Below are positions 43,216 to 49,556 of a stretch of DNA of 64,000 nt, piece by piece (the stretch's first letter is position 1; every line of letters starts with the position of its first letter). Source of the stretch: Paenibacillus sp. 1_12. GTDB taxonomy: Bacteria > Bacillota > Bacilli > Paenibacillales > NBRC-103111. Under the pieces are notes generated by a model, which was given only the letters and a program-made list of their open reading frames with translations, did not search any database and was not told the origin of the DNA. The DNA lies in assembly GCF_900114475.1 (NCBI RefSeq), contig NZ_FOTE01000001.1, positions 437,306-501,305 of the forward strand. The letters are read 5' to 3'. The position numbers were made by a program, and so were the translations under genes.

Positions 43216-43992
43216 CTAAATACCTGAGCTATCTATTAACTCCAGCTCTTCAATCCGCTCAAACTCGCTCAGCACCTTCAAGCGCAGCTGTTGAAACGAC
43301 GTCGTTGATTTTTTTCTGGGTATTGGTAAATCAATGGGAACAATATTGCGAATAGCTCCCGGACGAGGCTTAAGAATCACAACGCGATTCCCAAGATAAA
43401 TCGCTTCATCGATGTCGTGCGTGACGAAAATCATTGTGGTTTTATTTTTTTGCCAAATATCGATCAGCACTTCCTGCATGTGTGTTCTTGTGAATGCGTC
43501 CAGCGCCCCGAAGGGCTCATCGAGCAGCAGCACTTTAGGATTCCTAAGTAATGCTCTCGCAATGGCTACGCGCTGCGCCATCCCGCCAGAAAGCTCTCTC
43601 GGGAACGATTTTTGGAAGCCTTCCAAACGAACCAGCTCGATAAGCTCATCAACCTTCTTACGCACTTCTGGATCTCGCAGCGAAAGATCGGCAGCTATAT
43701 TTTTCTCTACAGTAAGCCATGGAAACAATCGCGGTTCTTGAAAAATAAATCCTTTATCGATACCGGGTCCCTTGATCGGCTGCCCGCCAAGTTTTACATC
43801 TCCCTGGTATTGGACATCCAATCCCGCGATGATCTTAAGTAACGTGCTCTTGCCGCAGCCACTGGGACCAATAACAGTTATGAACTCGCCTTCCTTGACA
43901 TGAAGCTGAATGTTGTGAAGCGCTTGAACGGATCCTTTGTTAGATTGGAACGTCTTGTTTAAGTTGTCGATTTTCAGTAATGGTTCAACCAT
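43216..43992 (-). CDS. SsuB/TauB-type ABC transporter ATPase
   Basis: 258 residues. Walker [10 protein letters not shown], signature [15 protein letters not shown], Walker [12 protein letters not shown] and the H-loop [12 protein letters not shown]. It powers import through the two adjacent permeases. ATG at 43992, eight bases after GAGGGG; an ATG at 44001 lies directly against that site and is unlikely. First gene of the operon; its leader holds a terminator-like hairpin (44010-44057) and the shared leader motif. Confidence 0.9.
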   Translation of the reverse strand: MVEPLLKIDNLNKTFQSNKGSVQALHNIQLHVKEGEFITVIGPSGCGKSTLLKIIAGLDVQYQGDVKLGGQPIKGPGIDKGFIFQEPRLFPWLTVEKNIAADLSLRDPEVRKKVDELIELVRLEGFQKSFPRELSGGMAQRVAIARALLRNPKVLLLDEPFGALDAFTRTHMQEVLIDIWQKNKTTMIFVTHDIDEAIYLGNRVVILKPRPGAIRNIVPIDLPIPRKKSTTSFQQLRLKVLSEFERIEELELIDSSGI

Positions 43993-44009
43993 AACGTTCA
44001 TCCCCTCTG

Positions 44010-44070
44010 AAAAAATACGGACTATTTTGAAATCAAATTCAAGCAGAACAGTCTCCGTTGGATACGGTAG
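44010..44070 (-). promoter_or_regulatory. Leader attenuator of the ABC operon
   Basis: Minus strand: motif CTACCGTATCCAACGGAGAC (44051-44070) with a CCGT/ACGG mini-hairpin. It overlaps the 5' arm of a larger hairpin (44018-44057, inner TTGAA/TTCAA stem) that ends in TATTTTTT, 18 bases before the ATPase ATG. The two folds exclude each other, as in transcription attenuation. Confidence 0.6.
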
Positions 44071-44120
44071 AAGGCTAATTACTTTAAAACCAAGTTATCC
44101 TATCGGATATATAATTGATC

Positions 44121-44149
44121 ATATTAACAGCCTTACCTCATTCTGTCAA
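44121..44149 (-). promoter_or_regulatory. Promoter of the ABC/flavoprotein operon
   Basis: Minus strand: -35 TTGACA (44144-44149), 17-base spacer, -10 TAATAT (44121-44126). Transcription would start near 44114, giving a leader of about 120 bases. A dyad TATCC-TATC-GGATA (44096-44109) lies just after the start point. Confidence 0.68.
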
Positions 44150-44187
44150 TACATAAATATTTGTCATATATATGGGGACAATTGAAT

Positions 44188-44481
44188 TTAAGAAACCGAT
44201 TTTTTTTTGTTCACTGCCCAGCCTACCACAGCTCGATAGCCGCCAATCACCCCTTGCCTTTCCAATTCAGCTTCGTCCAGTTTACTCTGCGGTTCAGGAT
44301 TAGGGTCCACGAACAAAGCATCAGCAGGGCAGTACAGCTCGCACATAAAGCATGTTTGGCAATCGCTTTGTCTTGCAATAACAGGAATTCCGTTAGCTGT
44401 CTTGTCAAAGACATTAGTTGGGCATACCGATACACACATGTTGCATTCAATGCATTTGCTTTCGCTGATGATTTCAATCAT
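44188..44481 (-). CDS. Dicluster ferredoxin, AprB-like (copy 2)
   Basis: 97 residues. CIECNMCVSVCP and CQTCFMCELYCP, then a short tail ending GGYRAVVGWAVNKKKSVS. Close relative of the ferredoxin at 38347 but with a shorter C-terminus. ATG at 44481, preceded by AAAGGAG; the reading frame extends 27 codons upstream through the leader hairpin, which I judge non-coding. It is transcribed away from flavoprotein copy 2, with which it probably pairs. The start region is controlled by a terminator-like hairpin (44501-44544). Confidence 0.87.
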   Translation of the reverse strand: MIEIISESKCIECNMCVSVCPTNVFDKTANGIPVIARQSDCQTCFMCELYCPADALFVDPNPEPQSKLDEAELERQGVIGGYRAVVGWAVNKKKSVS

Positions 44482-44500
44482 GCTGCCATCTCCTTTGGAT

Positions 44501-44558
44501 AAAAAAAGAGACACCCTTCTCTGTAATAAGAGAAGTAGTGTCTCCGCTCGTACGGTAG
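44501..44558 (-). promoter_or_regulatory. Leader attenuator of ferredoxin 2
   Basis: Minus strand: motif CTACCGTACGAGCGGAGAC (44540-44558). It overlaps the 5' arm of the hairpin GAGACAC...GTGTCTC (44508-44544, inner CTTCTCT/AGAGAAG stem), which is followed by seven T. The ATG lies 20 bases further on. A classic terminator in front of a ribosome binding site implies conditional read-through. Confidence 0.65.
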
Positions 44559-44710
44559 TCACTTCAATATTGTGTTAAGACAAAATCACCTAATCAAAAG
44601 TTAATGCATCGGAATAGATTGAATAATATATTTGTATTCATACATTACCATCTCAAGTCAAAGTCCGTCAATCAATTTCTTTAATTCCCATCAAAATAAT
44701 CGGAAATATA

Positions 44711-44740
44711 TTGACAGCTCTCTTTTATGGATAGTAGTAT
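44711..44740 (+). promoter_or_regulatory. Promoter of flavoprotein 2
   Basis: -35 TTGACA (44711-44716), 18-base spacer, -10 TAGTAT (44735-44740). Start expected near 44747, about 90 bases before the ATG. Confidence 0.65.
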
Positions 44741-44758
44741 ATATGCATTACAACAATT

Positions 44759-44833
44759 CGACCATACCCATGGAGATGCGTTTCTATTGAGACGTGTCTT
44801 TTTTATATGCAAATCACAGGCAAAGGAGACACG
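44759..44833 (+). promoter_or_regulatory. Leader attenuator and SD-sequestering element of flavoprotein 2
   Basis: Motif CGACCATACCCATGGAGAT (44759-44777) with perfect CCAT-ACCC-ATGG mini-hairpin. It overlaps the arm AGATGCGTTTC (44774-44784), which pairs along 11 positions (including G-T pairs) with GAGACGTGTCT (44789-44799), followed by a T-run. CGTGTCT (44793-44799) is also complementary to AGACACG (44827-44833) inside the ribosome binding site. Confidence 0.65.
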
Positions 44834-44835
44834 TT

Positions 44836-46440
44836 ATGAGCAACCATTCCAAAAACAATGAGCGTTCCTTAGAAGCAGATGTACTTATTTTGGGAGGTGG
44901 TCCTGCGGGCACTTGGGCAGCTGTTGCTGCCGCCGAAGCCGGGGCATCCGTCATTTTGGCCGACAAGGGCTATTGCGGCACTAGCGGAGCCACCGCGCCG
45001 TCAGGCAATAATATCTGGGTGGCGCATCCAGACCCTGAGCTTCATGAGAAAGCCATGCAGGATCGTCATCGGCTAGGCGGTTTTCTATCGGACCGCGCTT
45101 ATCTGAATCCGGTGCTTGCACAAACCGTTGTAAATAGGTCGCGACTGGAAGCGTGGAAGTTTCCATTTCACTACAATCAGGCGGGAGAGACGATTTACTC
45201 ACTTCAGGGGCCCGAATATATGAAAATGATGCGTTCGCGTGTGAAGCGAGCAGGCGTAAAAATTATGGATCACTGCCCGGCAACCGAGCTGCTTGCCGAT
45301 GATGAAGGCGTATGCGGAGCCGCCGGGATCATGCTGGACAACGGGGAACGGTGGAGTGTCAAAGCCCATGCCGTCATCATCGCAACAGGCGGATGCGCCT
45401 TCCTCAGCAAAGCACTCGGCTGCAATGTGCTCACTGGCGATGGCTTATTGATGGCTGTTGAAGCAGGTGCCGAGCTATCAGGTATGGAGTTTTCCAACAC
45501 TTACGGCATCTGCGCAGCGAATTCCTCCGTGACTAAGAACGCATTCTTTTCGTATGGTTCCTACACGTATGAAGACGGTTCGCGAGTTGAGGGCACGGAT
45601 GCGGCAGATGATGCAATTGTACCCGCCAAAATCTTTACGATCCAATCCGCTATTGCCAAAAAATTAAAGGATCATACGATCTACTGCAAATTTGATAAAG
45701 CCGGCGAAGCCATGCGCCCACAGATGCGAAAGGGCCAGCCTAATTTATTTCTAGCCTTTGATCGACTCGGGATTGACCCATTCAAGGATCGTTTCCCTGT
45801 TACTTTGCGGCTGGAAGGGACCGTTCGCGGGACAGGCGGAATCAATATCCTCGATCAGACTTGCGCCACACGTGTTCCTGGTCTGTATGCTGCGGGGGAT
45901 GCTGCTACACGCGAGCATATGGCAGGCGGCTTCTCAGGAGGCGGCAGCCATAACGCAGCTTGGGCGATGTCCTCCGGTGTCTTCTCCGGTCAAGCTGCCG
46001 CACGGTTTGCGTCAACACTTGGACAGCATGGAAGAAAGCGCAATTTCAAAGGCTTGGCAGGTGGTTCCGAGACTGGATCGGGTCAACGAACTTACCAGGC
46101 TGAGCGTAATACCGATTACATTCGTGCTATTCAAGAAGAAGTTATGCCGTACGATAAAAACTTTTTCCGCTCCGAGACCAAGCTGCGCAGCTCCTTGTCC
46201 AATCTGCATGAGGTCTGGTCAGCCCTCCGTGCTACTTCTGCGCCCACTGGCGTGCAGCAAGTCAAATTCCGTGAAGCCACAGCTATGGCCGCTGTCTCCC
46301 GATGGATGTATACATCGGCATTAAACCGCACCGAATCACGCGGCATGCATCAGTATGAGGATTATCCGCATCTGGACCAAGCCCAGCAGCGCCGCCTGCT
46401 GTCAGGCGGGTTAGATCAAGTATGGGTGAAGCCTCTGTAG
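44836..46440 (+). CDS. AprA/fumarate-reductase-like FAD oxidoreductase (copy 2)
   Basis: 534 residues, paralogue of the protein at 38691. FAD motif ILGGGPAGTWAAVAA, LADKGYCGTSGATAPSGNN, AVIIATGGCAFLSKALGCN, GTVRGTGGI and PGLYAAGDAATRE. A longer middle region (PAKIFTIQSAIAKKLKDHTI) differs from copy 1. ATG at 44836 with AAAGGAG; an upstream in-frame GTG lies in the attenuator hairpin and is rejected. Divergent from ferredoxin 2. Probably forms an oxidoreductase with one of the two ferredoxins; substrate unknown, sulfur compound suspected from the ABC neighbours. Confidence 0.87.
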   Translation: MSNHSKNNERSLEADVLILGGGPAGTWAAVAAAEAGASVILADKGYCGTSGATAPSGNNIWVAHPDPELHEKAMQDRHRLGGFLSDRAYLNPVLAQTVVNRSRLEAWKFPFHYNQAGETIYSLQGPEYMKMMRSRVKRAGVKIMDHCPATELLADDEGVCGAAGIMLDNGERWSVKAHAVIIATGGCAFLSKALGCNVLTGDGLLMAVEAGAELSGMEFSNTYGICAANSSVTKNAFFSYGSYTYEDGSRVEGTDAADDAIVPAKIFTIQSAIAKKLKDHTIYCKFDKAGEAMRPQMRKGQPNLFLAFDRLGIDPFKDRFPVTLRLEGTVRGTGGINILDQTCATRVPGLYAAGDAATREHMAGGFSGGGSHNAAWAMSSGVFSGQAAARFASTLGQHGRKRNFKGLAGGSETGSGQRTYQAERNTDYIRAIQEEVMPYDKNFFRSETKLRSSLSNLHEVWSALRATSAPTGVQQVKFREATAMAAVSRWMYTSALNRTESRGMHQYEDYPHLDQAQQRRLLSGGLDQVWVKPL

Positions 46441-46527
46441 GCTGCTCTGATTTATAAAAGATAATAACAAAAGACGCTATTTTCAAAGGGCAAGAGCAAA
46501 ATTCTTACTCCCAAAATTTGAACAAAG

Positions 46528-46571
46528 GAACCTTCAAAACCATTTTAAATGGGCTGAAGGTTCTTTTCTTA
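46528..46571 (+). terminator. Terminator of flavoprotein 2
   Basis: GAACCTTC (46528-46535) pairs with GAAGGTTC (46556-46563), followed by TTTTCTT. Confidence 0.78.
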
Positions 46572-46640
46572 CTGTAATTGCTTGTCTATGGAGGTTAAAT
46601 TTACTCAAGATCATGTTGTTTAAGATTTGTTTCATCCAAA

Positions 46641-46675
46641 CAAAAAAAGAGACCCGCCAACGGGGCCGAGGTCTC
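46641..46675 (-). terminator. Minus-strand terminator of unclear source
   Basis: GAGACC (46649-46654) pairs with GGTCTC (46670-46675), with inner GC-rich pairing; minus strand continues into TTTTTTT. The nearest minus-strand frame is the doubtful gene ending at 46929. Confidence 0.72.
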
Positions 46676-46720
46676 GGGATTTTGATGAGTGTTTGAGTGT
46701 TGAGAAGTGAGGAAAAGCTT

Positions 46721-46761
46721 GCTCTAAACCCTTATGTATCAAGGGTTTAGAGCATTTTTTT
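46721..46761 (+). terminator. Orphan plus-strand terminator
   Basis: Perfect 13-bp arms GCTCTAAACCCTT (46721-46733) and AAGGGTTTAGAGC (46741-46753), followed by ATTTTTTTT. No plus-strand gene ends nearby apart from flavoprotein 2, which has its own terminator. Confidence 0.75.
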
Positions 46762-46928
46762 TAAAATGGCTACATTTTATTTCCAATGCGCCGCAGAAAA
46801 CCGAATGGCTCATTTCCTTCCAATTTTCCTTCCAATATCCTCCTAGTAAATCTTAAAGGCACTAAGCAATAGTGCGTTAGTTCCGAGTTTTGGTGATTTT
46901 ATTACATTAGATCACATATAAACTTTCT

Positions 46929-47132
46929 TTAATCCCAGATTACCTCTTTTCTTATATTACTGAGGCGAAGAAATCTAAACCATTCATCTGCAAACGATAT
47001 ATTCATTCGAAACATCTCATTGATTTTTTCCAGATCATTCAAGTCCGAGCTCTGGTACGGATCATTTTGAGCGACGACCTTCTGTATAAGTATTAGTGCA
47101 ATGGTATTGTTTGTATATTTGTTTTTGTTCAT
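46929..47132 (-). CDS. Small hypothetical protein (67 residues), doubtful
   Basis: Begins MNKNKYTNNTIALILIQKVV and has an amphipathic helical middle (DLNDLEKINEMFRMNISFAD). No family recognised; it may be the tail of a lost larger gene. The ATG has only a weak, distant GAGGG. It lies in the decayed zone, 90 bases from the membrane protein gene on the same strand. Amino-acid use looks protein-like, but evidence for expression is poor. Confidence 0.4.
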   Translation of the reverse strand: MNKNKYTNNTIALILIQKVVAQNDPYQSSDLNDLEKINEMFRMNISFADEWFRFLRLSNIRKEVIWD

Positions 47133-47222
47133 TCTCTCAACGATCCCTCAAATGATAGTTTTAGTTCAGAACTGTTGCTCGAATTGTTATTGGTGTTTGA
47201 AAAGACATATGCAACGTTCTGC

Positions 47223-48179
47223 TTAATCCTTCGAATCGGTGTAATATTCTTGTGTTGAAGAACTATCCTGAGCAAATTCATATTTAACAATGCCTAAATC
47301 CTTATAGTAATATGCCTTTGTCTTAATAATGCTTTTATTGATTGTTTGAGAGGTTTCCACAACCATACAGTTTTCGAATTTCCGTCCTGATAATTCAACA
47401 CTTTCGAATCCTTTTAAGACCATTTTCTTTTCAAAGATATCGTCTTTTACTGTATATTCCTTATTGGGTACCATTTTTCCTAATAGAATTACTTTAGGTT
47501 CCTTCTCCCACTTAACTTCTTCTTTTGAATTAATCTTACCTACTAACTGAACATCATTATTTTCGTTATATATATAGAGACTTGTTGTTACATCAGACGA
47601 GTTTTTTGGTTTCGAAGATATTGCAAATACGTCCTTACCTTCAATCGTTTTTTTGCCAAGATTCTTCTTTATCCAATTTCCGCCTTTTCCATCGGTTGTA
47701 GTCATTTCTAATATCTTTTCAACCGGATAATAACCTTTAGTTCCAGTATCAGCCTCAGCTTTAGCATCCGCTTCTGCCTTAGGTTTAGCGTCAGCATCTT
47801 TCATAGCTTTTTCATCAGCTTTAACTTTCGCATCGGATTCCTTTTTGGTCTTCTCCTCTACCTTCGCTTTTTCAACAGCATCTTTCTTGTCCTTATCTTC
47901 AGCTTCTTTCTTAGCTTTTTCCTTATTCTCAGTTTCTTTCTTTGTCTGAACTACCTCTCTCTCCATTGCCATTGCAGCCTTCTCTTCGGGAGATAACGCT
48001 GGGACGGTAGCTACAAAAGCGACAAAAAATACAAGAACAGCCAATCCATAATATAGTAGGACCCGTTTCCTAGTTTTCTTTTCGTTAGTTCCCCACAATA
48101 TTATGGTCTTTGGTCTAATCAAACCTATAATCAACGCAATGATTGTGAGCAAGGCAAGTAAGAAAAACACAATGGACAA
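47223..48179 (-). CDS. Membrane protein with Lys/Glu/Ala-rich linker
   Basis: 318 residues. Two transmembrane segments (LSIVFFLLALLTIIALIIGL and VLLYYGLAVLVFFVAFVA), then a highly charged repetitive linker of about 100 residues rich in K, E, A and D (EKAKKEAEDKDKKDAVEKAK), then a C-terminal beta-rich domain of about 150 residues (KTIEGKDVFAISSKPKNSSD onwards). No function recognised; the outer domain may be at the cell surface. I start at TTG (48179), nine bases after GAGGAG; ATG codons further up lack a ribosome binding site. Confidence 0.72.
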   Translation of the reverse strand: MSIVFFLLALLTIIALIIGLIRPKTIILWGTNEKKTRKRVLLYYGLAVLVFFVAFVATVPALSPEEKAAMAMEREVVQTKKETENKEKAKKEAEDKDKKDAVEKAKVEEKTKKESDAKVKADEKAMKDADAKPKAEADAKAEADTGTKGYYPVEKILEMTTTDGKGGNWIKKNLGKKTIEGKDVFAISSKPKNSSDVTTSLYIYNENNDVQLVGKINSKEEVKWEKEPKVILLGKMVPNKEYTVKDDIFEKKMVLKGFESVELSGRKFENCMVVETSQTINKSIIKTKAYYYKDLGIVKYEFAQDSSSTQEYYTDSKD

Positions 48180-48297
48180 TCTTTTCATCTCCTCAACAAA
48201 TTCTGAATTCATAATATTTCTACAAATAAACACAATATCCTGCATAATATTTGCCAAAAATAGTTGAATAGACCTACTTCTTATAGCCTGCAAAGAA

Positions 48298-48726
48298 GAT
48301 GCTGAGAACCTATATAGGGATTGTGCTGCTCCACTAACCTTTCATATTTCTATGGCCATCTTTTTATTTACAGGCTTTATTAAGTACTATTCCCAAAAAG
48401 CTGGACGACGCTGCAATGATAGATGGGGCAACAAAGATAGGATTATTTTTTCGGATTATCCTGCCAATTTTAATGCCAATTACCGCGACGGTTCTTATTA
48501 TGAACGGTGTTTCTATATGGAACGATTATCAATTCACAGTTTTTTTCTGCAAAACTTGAATCTCGCACTATCACCGTTGCCTTATCCACATTCATTGGTG
48601 AAAATAATGCCAACATTGGGTGGGTGGCAGCCGGTTCATTATTGGCAGCTCTCCAGTATTTCCATGTACTTATTCATGCAAAATTACTTTATATAATATA
48701 TGGCTTCGGGGGCCGTGAAAGGATAA
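48298..48726 (+). pseudogene. Degraded MalG/UgpE-type sugar ABC permease
   Basis: The three plus frames together spell the C-terminal half of a sugar permease: AIFLFTGFIK, then (frame change) KLDDAAMIDGATKIGLFFRI and ILPILMPITATVLIMNGVSI, then VALSTFIGENNANIGWVAAG, and finally MQNYFI, an in-frame stop, and ASGAVKG, the usual C-terminus. At least three frameshifts and one stop are needed. The N-terminal half is absent, so it is a non-functional relic of a carbohydrate importer. Confidence 0.75.
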
Positions 48727-48796
48727 TTGTGGAGATGGAGTGCCCAACAAATAGGGCTTTCTCAAAAGCCTCCGGCGGTTCTATTACATCGGCCCT

Positions 48797-49087
48797 TCAA
48801 TCCATCATAAAGTCCTTAAGCTTCTTCAATATCTCCATACCATCTTTTGTCCCAGCTAAATACATCCATTCTTTTTCGACTGCATTACGAAAATTGGAAT
48901 ACTCGTCCCACTCCAGTAGCATTTGATACTGCGAATCTGTCAGTTCGCCACTTAGTTGCTTCATTAGTCCTTCTTGCTTACGGTTCAACAATTCGATTTG
49001 ATTTTGTCTTCCAGCAGCTAACGCTAATTCATTGAATCGTTGATCCCATGCAGGTTTCATCCAGTCTGGCCATGGTTGCCTCAACAA
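48797..49087 (-). CDS. Hypothetical protein, 96 residues
   Basis: From the TTG at 49087 the protein reads LRQPWPDWMKPAWDQRFNEL and is helical and charged (QYQMLLEWDEYSNFRNAVEK, GMEILKKLKDFMMD). No family recognised; it may be a small cytosolic protein or an immunity-type protein. GGGAGGGG seven bases before the TTG supports this start; an ATG 25 codons earlier would add an unlikely aromatic-rich head and lacks a site. Its position next to gene fragments advises caution. Confidence 0.55.
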   Translation of the reverse strand: MLRQPWPDWMKPAWDQRFNELALAAGRQNQIELLNRKQEGLMKQLSGELTDSQYQMLLEWDEYSNFRNAVEKEWMYLAGTKDGMEILKKLKDFMMD

Positions 49088-49171
49088 TAAAAATCCCCTC
49101 CCAAAGAAGGTAAAGTGTTGTTGATGATAACTTGGGAAGACAGGAAATGACAAGTGTTTCATATCGCCTAC

Positions 49172-49249
49172 TTACGATAAATCATTTAAAATATTATTAA
49201 AATCATCTAGTGGTCTATCTTTAGGATAGTTCTGCATCAATTTATAATG
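49172..49249 (-). pseudogene. C-terminal scrap of an unidentified gene
   Basis: Minus strand reads YKLMQNYPKDRPLDDFNN to a TAA at 49172, then stops matching anything where the group II intron scrap begins (about 49247). It looks like the end of a gene whose front has been replaced by the intron relic. No family assigned. Confidence 0.4.
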
Positions 49250-49474
49250 ATTCGTCGCTGGCTCCGCATGTGCCAATGGAAGCAGTGGAAACGAGTGCGC
49301 ACCCGAATCCGCGAGCTTCGAGCACTTGGTTTACCGGAGTGGGCATGCTTCGTCATGGCCAACTCGAGGCGAGGCGTATGGGAAATGTCTCGAAACAGAA
49401 ACAATGCCCTTTCGACTTCCTACTGGGAAGTGAAAGGGCTGAACAGTTTACTTACTCGTTACTTAGAGCTTAGT
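49247..49474 (+). pseudogene. C-terminal fragment of a group II intron maturase
   Basis: Reads IRRWLRMCQWKQWKRVRTRI and GVWEMSRNRNNALSTSYWEV, ending LLTRYLELS: the terminal DNA-binding/endonuclease-side region of an LtrA-type intron-encoded reverse transcriptase. The reverse transcriptase domains are gone and no intron domain V/VI hairpin follows the stop, so this is a relic rather than a mobile intron. Confidence 0.82.
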
Positions 49475-49476
49475 TG

Positions 49477-49556
49477 ATTCTTAGAAGCGTAGGTGTGCTT
49501 TCCATACTGCACCTTGATGCCATTGACGACTTCACCTGAATCAACCACAGGCGGTT
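49477..49556 (-). pseudogene. Detached C-terminal coding piece of the CAP-domain gene
   Basis: Directly after the CAP-gene stop, the minus strand reads PPVVDSGEVVNGIKVQYGKH and then TYASKNQ in the next frame, protein-like until it meets the intron relic at 49474. This suggests that the CAP protein was once longer and lost its tail through a one-base frameshift plus the insertion/deletion. Confidence 0.5.

Larger units (their letters stand above)
44482..44835. other. Divergent leader region of ferredoxin 2 and flavoprotein 2
   Basis: 354 bases without a gene. Right part: promoter and leader of flavoprotein 2 (44711-44835). Left part: leader of ferredoxin 2 with its hairpin (44501-44558). Between them is AT-rich sequence with candidate minus-strand -35 boxes TTGACT (44656-44661) and TTGACG (44666-44671). 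Both leaders carry the same short motif. Confidence 0.65.
46441..46928. other. Intergenic region with three terminators
   Basis: 488 bases without a convincing gene. It holds a plus-strand terminator for flavoprotein 2, a minus-strand terminator (46641-46675) and a second plus-strand terminator (46721-46761). The last two have no obvious intact source gene, suggesting genes have been lost here. Confidence 0.6.

Noticed and set aside
44482-44562. Upstream extension of ferredoxin 2 with a run of leucine codons, resembling an attenuation leader peptide
   Set aside because: The leucine run is the translation of the hairpin arms; the strong ribosome binding site lies after the hairpin. A leader-peptide mechanism is not excluded but not supported.
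44010-44833. S-box (SAM), T-box or ANTAR-type RNA in the three leaders
   Set aside because: I saw none of the S-box conserved core, no T-box sequence and specifier domain, and no double hexaloop hairpins. The leaders are too short for the first two.
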